Part shown: piece by piece, positions 23,101 to 33,410 of the stretch
Position numbering within the stretch: the stretch's first letter is position 1
How the letters are laid out: each line of letters starts with the position of its first letter
Assembly: GCA_025175895.1 (NCBI GenBank)
Contig: CM046000.1
Coordinates: 94,348,753 to 94,412,752, forward strand
From: Wurfbainia villosa
Lineage: Eukaryota; Streptophyta; Magnoliopsida; Zingiberales; Zingiberaceae
DNA: 64,000 nt
Direction: 5' to 3'
Translations under genes and position numbers: made by a program
Notes under the pieces: generated by a model
The model's input: the letters and a program-made list of their open reading frames with translations, nothing else
Database searches by the model: none
Told to the model about the DNA's origin: nothing

Positions 23101-24000
23101 TTGTATGTCGGTGACATATTACTTATAGGAAACGATGTTTCAATCTTACAGTCAGTTAAGGTTTGGTTATCCAAGACATTCTCCATGAAAGACCTGGGAG
23201 AAGCAACCTACATCCTCGGGATTAAGATCTATAGAGATAGATCGAAATGGTTGCTTGGTCTTTCGCAGTCTACATATATAGACCGAGTGCTAAAGAGGTT
23301 TAGCATGTCGAAATCCAAGAAAGGTTTTCTACCCATCAGGCATGGGATACACCTTTCGAAGTCTATGTGTCCGCGCACAGAAGACGAGAGGATTTGCATG
23401 AGTAAAATTCTCTATGCATCCGCAATAGGATCTATCATGTATGCTATGTTATGTACGAGGCCCGATGTATCGTATGCTCCGAGTGTCACGAGTAGATACC
23501 ATTCTGATCCAGGAATGGATCATTGGGTTGTTGTAAGACGATCCTTAAGTACTTAAGAAGAACTAAGGATGTGTTCCTAATATATGGAGAAGGGGACATG
23601 GTGATACGTAGGTATACGGATGCCACCTTCCGCATGCAAGGATGATTCCGTGTCTCACCGATATGTGTTCACCTTGAATGGGGGCGCAGTTGAGTTGGAA
23701 AAGTTCCAAACAAGATGATTCTCATGAACTTGGTGTGATTCGCCATTGTTGAAGCAATACCGGCTTCATCGCGACAACAATGGAGCAATCTGACAGCGAA
23801 AGAGCCAAGGTCTCATCAACGATCCAAACATGTGCTTCCCGCTATCATCTTATCGAGAGATCAAGTAGGAACGAAATACAAATCGAGAAAATTCCCACCG
23901 AAAGGAACTTAGCGATCCTTCGACTAGAAGCATTACCTCAAAGTAAGTTTCGAGGGTCATGTTAGAGCTTATGGTATTGGATCTAGTAGCGATTGGCATT
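20164..24000 (+). pseudogene. Element D gag-pol, inactivated
   Basis: One frame runs from ATG 20164 to a TAA at 23554-23556, broken by stops at 20416, 20461 and 21202. Gag ends with an intact CCHC knuckle (CHHCGKEGHWRRNC, 20878-20919). Protease has VLDTGC at about 21025. From 21271: GAG-pre-integrase (WHCRLGH), integrase D118, D181, E217 (DD35E), then RT with QMDVK. The RT catalytic motif reads YVGD (23104-23115), so a catalytic Asp is lost. Near 23536 a frameshift occurs; RNase H can be followed in pieces (YTDA, DNNGAI, HLI) through several frames to about 24000. It would have encoded a single Copia polyprotein for reverse transcription and integration. Dead by stops, active-site change and frameshifts. 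Confidence 0.9.
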
Positions 24001-24002
24001 AG

Positions 24003-24016
24003 GCCAAGTGGGAGTC
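24003..24016 (+). other. Element D polypurine tract
   Basis: GCCAAGTGGGAGTC directly before the 3' LTR. The AAGTGGGAG core is shared with elements F and G, supporting a common lineage. Confidence 0.8.
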
Positions 24017-26211
24017 TATTAGTAATATATGAGAGATGTCCTAAGGCAATGCCTTATGTATGAACCATTTATATGATAAATGAAGATTCACTATTTGAGT
24101 ATACATGTTTATGTATTTGATTGGATCTTAAACTCATTTCTTGAATGTCACGATCGATTCACGGCATGAGAGAATTTGTGATTGGATCACAACTTAGTGA
24201 GTATCTCTACATGTGTAATTGTGATGTATCGAATTATCCTAGTCGATGAATTGATGGATTTGGACACCATCGATTACATCGAGACTTAGCAGAGTATACT
24301 CCTTGGTGTATCCAAGCGGTGATTCTCCTTTGGAGACATTGTGATGTCGAGGAGTTAGTGGATGCTAGTTATGGTAACTAGTTCATTGGAGTGACCAGCC
24401 GTAAGACTTCATATGGTTATCTGCATATATAGATATGTCAATGAAGTTCTTACTGTAGCTTAAGTGCGATGTTCCTTTGACTTGCGGTATTCAAGTCATC
24501 TTGATCATGGAGACTTATGCTTTGACATCTTAAGCAAGCATCTCTAAGGAGATGTGGACCCGAGATGATTGGGTATAAGTCGAAGTGATCGAAGGTGTTT
24601 GAATAGCCTATAAAGGATTCACCACTCCTTGCGAGGAGATGTATACCCATGGCCTCTCGTCGGATTGTTACTAAAGTCTTTGGTCAAAGCATTACATGTT
24701 TAGAGTAAGGTACTCTTCGATACATGTGCAGTAACTAGAATCTGTAGGACGAGGAAATGATACTTGGGCTAGGTGTGACGTAGTCAGCCTAGTGGGGACT
24801 GACACTATAGACCATGTCCTGAACCAAGTGGGTATAAGATGAGTGAAGGGAATGGGGCACGATTCATTCGAGCTGCTGAAGGGTTTCAGAAATAGTTCTG
24901 GATCAACCGTTGATTTTTTCGGTTAATTGGGGATCATGATGTACTACTAGGTGTCACTCATGATCGTTCTATAATTAATGGTTAATTATAGACGGCCAAC
25001 ATAAACCGAGAACCTATTTTGTCACACGCACAACGAGCATAATCCGAAGGATTTAAAACGAGCTTGAGAATGAGATTCTCAGACCGAGAGAAACTAGGTT
25101 TGGTTGGACCAAACAAGAAGCGAGCATGAAATCGTTTCAGTCGCAATGGAAGCGTGGATGGGTCGTGTCTTATGAAGACATAATGGATGAACCAAAATGG
25201 TTTGGTTCTAATCCAATGGAGGAGAATAAACCAAAGGGTTTGGTTTATTTTAAATGAATGAACCAAAAGTTGGTTCGGTTCGTTTTAACTTAAAATAAAC
25301 CATCATGGTTTGGTTTATTTTAACTTATATTAATGGAGCGGGTTAACGGGCCTTATGGTTATGATCCAATAACCATTAAGAGAATTAGTTCTCTATAAAA
25401 GAGGGCTTAAACCCTAATCCAAAAACCCTAGCTAGAGTTGCCGCCCACCCCATTGAAGGAGTCGTCGCCAACCCTAGTGTCGCCGCCCCACCTCTTCCAA
25501 CCGGCATCCAGAAGGAGCCTTCCTTCCCCCTCGCCGGCGTCGAGCTACTGCCGGTTGGTGCTCTAGTGATCTTCCTTGGGTTCAATAATAAGGTGAGCTT
25601 CCACCTTTCTTTTGGCCGGCCCTTACTCCTCCACCAAAGCTCTTCAGTTTTCTGGACAGCTTGTTTTCTTCTCGTCGGAGCGTCATTTGGACGACATTTG
25701 GAGCTCCGACAGCGCCTTACTTACCGGGGATTCGATCTCCAGTAATCCTCTGAGGTGGAGGACGAAGGATTCGTCAAACGGTTGACAAATACCTCTCCAG
25801 AGATGCGAGTTTTGAGGACTCGGTTTTGGATCCGAATTTGGATTCGGATCGTGATCATCTCTCGATCACATCGTCTTCAACACGAGGCTAGTAACCCATA
25901 CGAAGACGAGGCTCGTGACTTAGCGAAGTCATCTCGAGGATACTCGGCGTGGATACGGATAGAGACGATTCTACCGAGGATCATTCCGGTTGATGTCATT
26001 CCGGCTACACGTGATACGAAAGGTATACGTAGTTAAATTTCCTTTTATTGCAAATTTAAATTTACGGTTATGTCTACACATGTTGTACTATGCATGCGTG
26101 TGATGTGTGTGTTGTAATAAATGTAGATTTATTATTTTTATTTCTTCTGCTGTGCACATGTTTACGAAACATGTTCGAACACATACTCGCCGCGGTGCCG
26201 GAAACCCAACA
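24017..26211 (+). repeat. Element D 3' LTR (2195 bp)
   Basis: Starts TATTAGTAAT and ends ACCCAACA. Nearly identical to 16641-18871 except for about 24080-24360, where many 1-3-bp deletions and changes cluster. Confidence 0.92.
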
Positions 26212-26216
26212 CGTAA
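26212..26216. other. Target-site duplication of element D, right copy
   Basis: CGTAA, matching 16636-16640. Confidence 0.93.
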
Positions 26217-27251
26217 GACCAAGCTTGTAGTCTTGGCAGCGTAAAGTCTAAGTGAACCTTGACAAAGGAAGTCCAAAGTAAGGTCTTGGCAGCATAAGTC
26301 CAAGCTTGTAGTCTTGGCGGCGTAAAATCCAAGCATTTGGCAACCCAAGATATGATGAAACCGAAGGAAGCTCTTGGAAGCAAAGCGCAAAGGATGAACA
26401 AGTCGCGGACTCGGAGGGATCCTGGAGGCGCAAGGCTTAATGAGGAGCTAGAAGGTTGAGTCTAGATCTAGGGTGTAAAATCAAGTGTGAATTACTCATA
26501 CTTGATGAGTATCAGTCGACTGATACGATGTATCGGTCGATCGATCGTGCTCGATCGAGTCGAGTGAAACCACGACCATCGATCAGCTGATAGATGCCGA
26601 TCGATGTTGCAATTAGTCGATCGATCAACGCAAATCTGAGCACGAGTGTAGTCACACTTTCATTGCGACCTACGATCACTGATCGATCACTCCATCGATC
26701 GATGGAGAGGATCGATCGGTGATCACTTGGCCGTTGGAAATTGTGGCTACGTATCTCCGCGGATCTTCTTGTTCAGAAGTTGTTGGCTTTGGCGGCAGTC
26801 GACTGATGGTGATCATCAGTCAACTGATCGAAGCCCAACGGGAAAAATAGCCCCTCTTCTATAAGAAGGGGCCTTGGGGAGCTTGGTGAAGCTAGTGCTC
26901 TCATTCCTAACTATACTCTTGTCCTCACCAAGCTTTCTCTAAGTATTTGTGTAATTCTAAACCTCCTCTTCTAGAGTCTTAATCTTCCATCATTGTAAAG
27001 AAGAGGAGTGCATTGTAAAACAAGATTTCTCCACCTTGGTTCATCCAAAGGAGATTTAGTGAAGCTTGGCTAGGGCTAATCCACCTTACGGATTGCCGTG
27101 GAGTAGGAGCGTCATCTCCGAACCACGTACATCGAGTGTTAGCATTGCTTTCATTATTTTCTTATTTGTATTTGTATTGCTTCCGCTAACATTCTTGTAG
27201 AAACAAAGAAAGGCTAATCACCCCCCCTCTAGATTTACAAAGATCCTAACA
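26217..27251 (+). repeat. Element C 3' LTR, second part
   Basis: Continues the LTR (compare 9500-10522) to CCTAACA. The block at about 26515-26720 differs sharply: most CAGTCGACTG palindromes are replaced by CGATCGAT-like strings. Flanks on both sides match the 5' LTR closely. Confidence 0.9.
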
Positions 27252-27256
27252 GACAC
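27252..27256. other. Target-site duplication of element C, right copy
   Basis: GACAC, matching 9196-9200. Confidence 0.92.
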
Positions 27257-27709
27257 TTCTTTGAGCTCAATCGAATCCGTGAGAGTTTGGAGCATCCATC
27301 AAACTACTGGATTCAGGAGTTTGCACCATCCCACATCCACTGCTGTTTGCGGAGTCTCGATTGAGCTTTGTTGGATTTAGCCGAAGGACCTTGTTCAGTC
27401 ACCTGGCCTATCTTGGGTTGATTAGATTATTTCCTCTTTCAGTTTTTATTGATTTACTTCCTACATTGTTTGATTTAGTTGTTGCATGTTAGTTTAGGAT
27501 TTTAATTACCTTGCAACTGTAGGTTAGAGCTCAAAAATCCAAACCCCCCATCTTCATTAGAAAATCCAAGCGATAATTAGAAATCCTAAGTTTACTATTC
27601 TGTCGATTACACTCGTTAGGAAATGATCTGGGCCATTCACTACGCTATATTAGTGTAGAGGGGGTTCGGTAATTAATTTGAAATGGTACCACGACAAATA
27701 CTATTATCA
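27257..27709 (+). repeat. Element B 3' LTR, second part
   Basis: Continues from 9200 and matches 4417-4872 of the 5' LTR to the terminal TTATCA. Confidence 0.87.
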
Positions 27710-28733
27710 TTGACCAAATAGGTTCCCGATTTATGTTGGTCGTCTATAATCAACCATTAATTATAGAACGATCATGAGTGGCACCTAGTAGTACATCATG
27801 ATCCCCAATTAATTGAAAAATCAATGGTTGATTCCAGAACCATTTCTGAAACCCTTCAGCGGCTACAATGAATCATGTCTCATTCCTTTCACTCATCTTA
27901 TACCCACTTGGTTCAGGACATGGTCTATTGTGTCAGTCCCCACTAGGTTGACTACGTCACACCTAGCCCAAGTATTACTTCCTCGTCCTCCGGATTCTAG
28001 TTACTGCACATGTATCCAAGAGTACCATACTCTAAACATGTAATGTTTTGGCCAAAGACTTTAGTAACAATCCGACGAGAGGCCATAGGGTATACATCTC
28101 CTCACAAGGAGTGGTGAATCCTTTATTGGCTATTCAAACAGCTTCGGATACTTTGACTTATGCCCAATCATCTCGGGTCAACATCTCCTCGGAGATGCTT
28201 GCTTAAAATGTTAAAGCATAAGTCTACATGACTAAGATGACTTGAATACCGCAAGTCGAAAGAACATCGCACTTAAGCTACAGTAAGAACTTTATTGACA
28301 TATCCATATATACAGAGAACCATATGAAGTCTTACAGTTAGTCACTTCAATGAAGTAGTTACTATAACTATCATCCATGATTAACTTCGGACATCCCAAT
28401 GTCTCCAGCCAGTGAGGAACAACTGCTTGGATAAACCAAAGAGTATAACTCGTGTCAGTCTCAACAGAATTGATGACATTCAAATCCATCAATTCATCGA
28501 CTAGGGATAATTCTAATACATCACAATTACACATATAGAGAAACTCACTAGTTGTGATTCAATCACAAATTCTCTCATGCTATGAATCGTATTGCGGATA
28601 TTCAGTAAATGTGTTTAAGATCCAATCAAATATATGAAAACATATATACTCAAATAGTAAATTTTTCATTTATCAAATAAATGGTACATCTATAAGGCGA
28701 TTGCCTTAGGACACCTCTCATATATTACTAACA
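27710..28733 (-). repeat. Element A 5' LTR, outer part
   Basis: Resumes the LTR broken at 3112 (TGACCAAATAGG onwards) and ends at 28733; reverse complement starts TGTTAGTAATATATG as in D. The first five bases are the right copy of the element B target duplication (TTGAC). Confidence 0.87.
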
Positions 28734-29741
28734 AAGTCTATCTTTTGATAGCAATCACCATTGATGAAGTTGATACAAAGTAGGGCCAAAACATTAAACT
28801 TTTCAATGGTTTTGAACTATGTGTCAATCTCATTATTTTATAGGTAATTTAATTTCCAAATAGTTTTCAGCCATTGTATTTTTCTTAAGTATTATACGTA
28901 TAAATTTTCAAAATTTTTCAAAATATATATATTTACTTATGTATTTTCTAATTTCGGTTTCTGATTTCTAAAATTCTGCATTTGCAGAAATCAGTCGACT
29001 GCCGCTTATGGCGTCGACTGGCGTCAACGACAGTCGACTGGTGACTGTAAGAGTCGACTGTCAATGCTGATTTCGGGTAAACAAGATTTGTTTAGCCTGA
29101 TTTCAACTATGTTAGGCTACCCTAACTGCTCCTAACCCTAGATATGCTTTAGAAAGCATTAGAAAGAGTGAAAAATCCATTGAATATGGATTAGGAGAGT
29201 TGTTTGGGTGTGTATCAAATTTTAAGGTGTGTGAAAGTTCAAGGTTGAACTTTTAACCTTAATTTTGATGTTTTAGTGTTCCTATAGGCTTAGGGAATCT
29301 CCAAGGATATTGTTAGTGCAATGGTCAAGGGGGAGCAAGCCTTTAGGGGGAGATTATCCATCATGGAATGATGGATATGTTCTTCCTCATGAGGGGGAGA
29401 ATTTTGAGAATGTGGGATGCCCAATTTAGAAATTGAGAGAGTTTGTAGGATTGCCTCTCTTGAGTGATATAGGGCTTATCACTAGGAAGAGTGAAGGCAT
29501 CCTAGGTATTTTTGGACCAATGGGGAGATTGTAAGATCTCATTGGGATATGAGACATTGACACCATAGGGGAGAACCTTTTTTATGTATGTCAAAAGGGG
29601 GAGAATTAACGGGAGAAGTTATGGGAGAATTGATGGAGAATTTGAGATTACCAATTTGGGATAATTGGAAAGAAGATTTGAGTTAGGTGGCCTAACTCAA
29701 AGGTGTTTGTGGTTTTTGTCAAACATCAAAAAGGGGGAGAT
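28734..29741 (+). mobile_element. Element E post-pol tail (SIRE-like), with polypurine tract
   Basis: Non-coding sequence with AAGGGGGAG-type blocks (around 29330, 29390 and 29585). CAGTCGACTG-type motifs lie at about 28990-29062. It ends AAAAAGGGGGAGAT (29728-29741) just before an LTR start. The layout matches the tail of element C (15304-16341), so this is the 3' end of an older SIRE-like element into which A was inserted. Its pol lies outside the window. Confidence 0.72.
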
Positions 29742-31247
29742 TATCGGTGCAATCGACCCAGGTCACGATTGACCAGACTCGAGTTTGACTCGAGTGGTAT
29801 TTTGATGTTCAACAAAATGTATGACAATGTGATTGTCATGGGAAAGTCCAAGTCTTGAGTACTTGGCATGGAAAGTCCAAGTGGGACACTTGGCAATGGG
29901 AAAGTCCAAGTCATAGGTACTTGGCATGGAAAGTCCAAGCATGGGTCTTGGCAAAGGAAAGTCCAAGCTTGAGTCTTGGAAATTGAAAAGTCCAACATGG
30001 GTTGGCATGGAAAGTCCAAGCATTGGTTTTGGCAAGGGAAAGACTAAGCTTGAGTTTTGGCAATTGGAAAGTCCAACATAGGTTGGCAAGGAAAGTTCAA
30101 GTCATGGGTACTTGGCAATTGAAAAGTCCAAGGGTTGATATTGGTAGCGTAAAGTCCAAGCGAGAGTCTTGGCAGCATAAGTCTAATGGTTGGCAGTGTA
30201 AAGACCAAGCGGTAGTCTTGGCAGTGTAAGTCCAATGTGCCTTGGCATTGTAGACCATCTTAGCATGACAATAGCCGATGGAAGCACCTAAAGACTAGTG
30301 TATAGATGAACAAGTCATGGATGACTTGGAGGAATCCGATAGGCGTGAGACTGACGGAGGTGGCTAGAAGGCTTAGGTCTAAGCTAAGGGTGGTCTAGCA
30401 AGTATGAGGGCATCATACTTGGGGTTAAACCTCATGGTTGAGGTTATTAGTCGACTGAGGCTTTGGACCAGTCAATTGGTCAAGTGTTTTGATACTTAGC
30501 AGCCGAGTTGACTCTTGGCAGTCGACTGAGATTATGGCCAGTCGAACGGATCAGAGTCGAATGGTGTTCGACTCCAGAAAATAGTCTGGCAGTCGACCGC
30601 CAGCATTAGGCAATAGACTAATGGCTTGAGCATGATCGCCATAGATGACGATCTTGTTGGTCGTAATTGTAGAGCAAAATGCTCAGAGCGAATCGTTAGT
30701 CGGCTACCTGGCATCATTGTTGGGTAATGGAAGTCAACTGGTAGTGTAACCGTTGGCTTGAATGTCGACGTGGATTAAGTCATTGTCTCATAATGGTAAT
30801 GTTGGCAGTCGACTAGGGCCTTATGGCAGTCAACTACCTAGCGAAAATCCATGTCGCGAGGAGGCTTAAAAGGAGCTCGATGGGAGGGATTTCTACAGCA
30901 ATTTCTTAGGCAATTTTGAGGCGATTTACTAGTGTAAATCTGGGTCTTCAAGCACGATTCAAACAATCAACAAGAAAACATCCAAAAGCACATTTGTAAA
31001 GTTTTCTTTACGTGTTTTTGTGTATTTCAATTATATTTGCTTGTTTACTTCTTATATTACTTCTGTAATCATTGTAAGAAATTTCTCCGCCTCTGACTTG
31101 TTTTCGAGAAGGAGTGTTTTGATTATTAGTAGTCTTTGGCATTGCTAGGGCTCGTTCGAGCTCATCCCGTGGAGTAGGAATCCTAAGGTTTCGAACCATG
31201 TTATATCATTGTGTATTGTGTGCTTGTATTTTTGTTATTGTTATATT
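29742..31247 (+). repeat. SIRE-like LTR E1, 3' end missing
   Basis: Starts TATCGGTGCAATCG after the purine tract. Contains the AAGTCCAAG/CTTGGCA array (29845-30245) and CAGTCGACTG-type motifs (30445-30835). It aligns with E3 but lacks E3's last 125 bp or so; E2 starts in its place at 31248. Confidence 0.82.
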
Positions 31248-31348
31248 TGTTGGTGCAATCGGCCCAGGTCACGATTGACTAGACTCAAGTTGGACTTGAG
31301 TAGTGTTTTGATGTTTAACATTGATGTTTGATAATTCTTTGGGGAGAT
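31248..31348 (+). repeat. E2: LTR start fused to a purine tract (remnant)
   Basis: About 70 bp of SIRE-like LTR start (TGTTGGTGCAATCGG) followed by a short stretch ending TTTGGGGAGAT, which acts as polypurine tract for E3. The rest of the LTR and the whole internal region are deleted. Confidence 0.65.
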
Positions 31349-32830
31349 TGTTGGTAATCGACCCGGGTCATGATTGACCGGACTCGAGTTTGACTCGAGT
31401 GGTGTTTTGATATTTGATGATGGTTTGACCATTGTTTGACTATATGGTTGACATGAGGTTGACCATATGATGGAGAAGTCCAAGTGAGACACTTGGCAAT
31501 GGAAAGTCCAAGTCTTATGTACTTGGCATGGAAAGTCTAAGTCTTGTGTACTTGGCAAGGGAAAGTCTGAGTTATGGGTACTTGATATGGAAAGTCCAAG
31601 TCATGGGTACTTGGCAATTGAAAAGTCCAAGGGTTGATATTGGCTGCGTAAAGTCCAAGCGGGAGTCTTGGCAGCATAAGTCCAATGGTTGGCGGAATAA
31701 AGTCCAAGCGGAAGTCTTGGCAGCGTAAGCTCAATGTGTCTTGGCAATGTAGATCAGTTTAGCATAACAATAGCCGATGGAAGCACCTGAAGGCTAGCGT
31801 ATGGATGAATAAGTTATGGATGACTTAGAGTGATCTGATAGGCATGAGGCTGACTGAGGTGGCTAGAAGGTTTAGGTCTAGGCTAAGGGTGGTCTAGCAA
31901 GTATGAGGGCATCATACTTGGAGTTAAAACTCATGTTTGAGGTTAACAGTCGACTGGGGCTTTGGACCAGTCAACTGGTCAAGTTTTTTGACACTTGGAA
32001 GTTGAGTCAACTTGCAGTAGTCGACTGGGATTATGGCCAATCGAATCGCTCGAACTCGATCGTGTTCGATCAGAGAAATAGCCTAGCAGATTGATCACAA
32101 GATTAGCGCCGATCGCCATGGAGGGCAAATCGATCGGTCGCCGCATGAGATGAATGCTTGGTAGCTAATTGGTCAGTCAGTTATGGCCTGTGCAGTCGAC
32201 TGCTAGTTTATGGCAGTCGACTGTCAGTGTAACTATTGGCTTGAATATCGACGTGGATTAAGTCGTTGTCTCACAATGGTACTGTTAGTAGTCGACTGGG
32301 GTCTTACGACAGTCGACTACCAGGTGCGAAATTAGCTCGATGAAGGTTATAAAAGTAGCTCAGATGAGAGGATTTTGCAGTGATTTTCTTGGGCGATTTG
32401 GAGGGGATTTGCTACTGCAATCCAGACCTTCAAGGCTAGTCCAAGGCGATCAACAAACAAGCATTCAAAGTAAAGTGTTGTAAAAATTTTCTTTACTTGT
32501 CTTGTGTATTTAATTTTGTATTTGCTTGTTGTATTTCGTATTACTATTGTAATCGTTTGTAGATGGTTTCTCCACCTCCGGATTGTTCTGAGAAGAAGTA
32601 TTTATTAGTGGTGAGTGCATCACTAGAGCTCATTGAGCTTGACCCGTGGAGCAGGAACCTTGAGGTTCCGAACCACGTTATATCGCTTGTGTTTGTGCTT
32701 GTATTTTTGTTATTACTTTATTTTCATTGTTTATGCTGCGCTAATAACAATTGTAGACACAAGCACAATTAAAATCCATCGACGCACGACATGTTATTCA
32801 CCCCCCTCTAGCGACATCCAATTCCTAACA
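31349..32830 (+). repeat. SIRE-like LTR E3 (1482 bp)
   Basis: TGTTGGTAATCG...TTCCTAACA. It has the CCAAG/CTTGG array (31470-31745), CAGTCGACTG-type motifs (31946-32325) and a probable TATA box GGTTATAAAAG (about 32346). It is preceded by a purine tract (3'-LTR context) and followed by a primer site (5'-LTR context). The block at about 32040-32150 is rich in GATCG and aligns poorly with E1. Confidence 0.85.
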
Positions 32831-32832
32831 AA

Positions 32833-32844
32833 TGGTATTAGAGC
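32833..32844 (+). other. Primer-binding site after LTR E3
   Basis: TGGTATTAGAGC, one base off the initiator tRNA-Met site. Confidence 0.85.
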
Positions 32845-32904
32845 AAGGCCGCTCTTCATTTAGACTAATCGCCAAGGGAGCACCGCTAGAGGGTGAAGAA
32901 GAAG

Positions 32905-33033
32905 ATGGAGTTCGAAGAAAAATTGGGATGGGACATCAACACCCCAATTCCATACACATTTTATGGACGAGAAGACTTCAATCAATGGAAGGGAAGGATT
33001 GAAGACTTTATGATGATGATGGCAGTCGACTGA
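32905..33033 (+). pseudogene. Truncated SIRE-like gag
   Basis: ATG 32905 opens MEFEEKLGWD and continues through YTFYGREDFNQWKGRIEDFM, the N-terminal Copia gag pattern (compare YWKGRM in C and J). After about 38 codons the coding match ends at about 33019. The frame runs into a CAGTCGACTGA sequence belonging to another LTR and stops at 33033. The rest of gag and all of pol are missing. Confidence 0.75.
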
Positions 33034-33410
33034 TGAAGGTGGTCGTGGGCACAGAAGGTTTTTGAGTCGACTGATTGCCTGGATCACTCGATTTATAGCT
33101 TGATCAGTCGACTGATGGCCATGATCAGTCGATTGATCAGAGTGTCGTTGGTTGTGATGACCGCGATCTAGCATGGTCAGAAGCCATTGGAATGACAGTA
33201 GTCGACTGATGCATATAGTAGTCGATTGTTGCATGCCCAACAGGAAGAAAGTCCTCTTCTCTATAAAAAGAGGGCTTGGGTGGCTTTGAGAGGTTAATGC
33301 TTAACTTCCAATCATACTCCCAAGTGTTGTGAATGGTTTTCTTCCCTCTTCCTTGTTCTTATTTCTATCTTATTGTAAGAGGGAGAGGATTGTGTAAGAA
33401 GGGTTACCTC
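33021..33410 (+). repeat. SIRE-like LTR K, first part
   Basis: Central LTR segment with several CAGTCGACTG-type motifs (33021-33232) and a probable TATA box in CTCTATAAAAAGAGG (about 33261). The U3 start is missing because the left edge is the fusion with gag. Interrupted after TTACCTC by element F; resumes at 42218. The 33406-33410 ACCTC is the left TSD of F. Confidence 0.8.

Larger units (their letters stand above)
16641..26211 (+). mobile_element. Element D: Angela-like Copia retrotransposon, complete but dead
   Basis: 9.57 kb: LTRs of 2231 and 2195 bp, initiator tRNA-Met primer site, 1.3-kb leader, gag-pol in one frame with three stops plus later frameshifts, purine tract, perfect 5-bp TSD. 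Innermost element of the left stack and so the youngest there. Same family as element A, in opposite orientation. The integrase/RT sequence style (GLIHTDVCGPMSTQA) resembles the Angela/Tork Copia lineages. Confidence 0.92.
9201..27251 (+). mobile_element. Element C: SIRE/Maximus-like Copia retrotransposon
   Basis: Full-length: 5' LTR 9201-10522, primer site, gag, pol, 1-kb tail, purine tract, and 3' LTR (16342-16640 plus 26217-27251). LTRs are near-identical where undisturbed, so insertion was recent. Perfect 5-bp TSD. Its 3' LTR is interrupted by element D. The gag with a long charged C-terminal part, a long post-pol region and U3 CCAAG/CTTGG arrays suggest the SIRE lineage; no env-like ORF is visible. 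Confidence 0.9.
3113..27709 (+). mobile_element. Element B: Gypsy-like non-autonomous LTR element (LARD/TR-GAG type)
   Basis: Two LTRs of about 1.77 kb (TGATAA...TTATCA) enclose a 3.0-kb internal region, 4873-7875. The primer site matches tRNA-Asp, as in Athila/Tat-type Gypsy elements. No protease, integrase, RT or RNase H is visible, only a degenerate Tyr/Gln-rich ORF. It would therefore depend on enzymes of another element. It is inserted in the LTR of A, and its own second LTR is split by element C. Calling it LARD-like is inference from structure and length. Confidence 0.75.
1..28733 (-). mobile_element. Element A: Angela-like Copia LTR retrotransposon, 5' part only
   Basis: On the minus strand this reads LTR, primer-binding site, leader, gag, and it leaves the window at base 1. 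Its own sequence is only 1-3112 and 27710-28733; everything between is later insertions. Right terminus is 28733 (minus-strand LTR starts TGTTAGTAAT). It is the same family as element D, shown by matching LTR ends, leader and gag. The 3' half and other LTR lie outside, so its target duplication cannot be checked; the outer flank is AAGTC at 28734. Lineage placement as Angela-like rests on the gag and pol of D. Confidence 0.85.
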
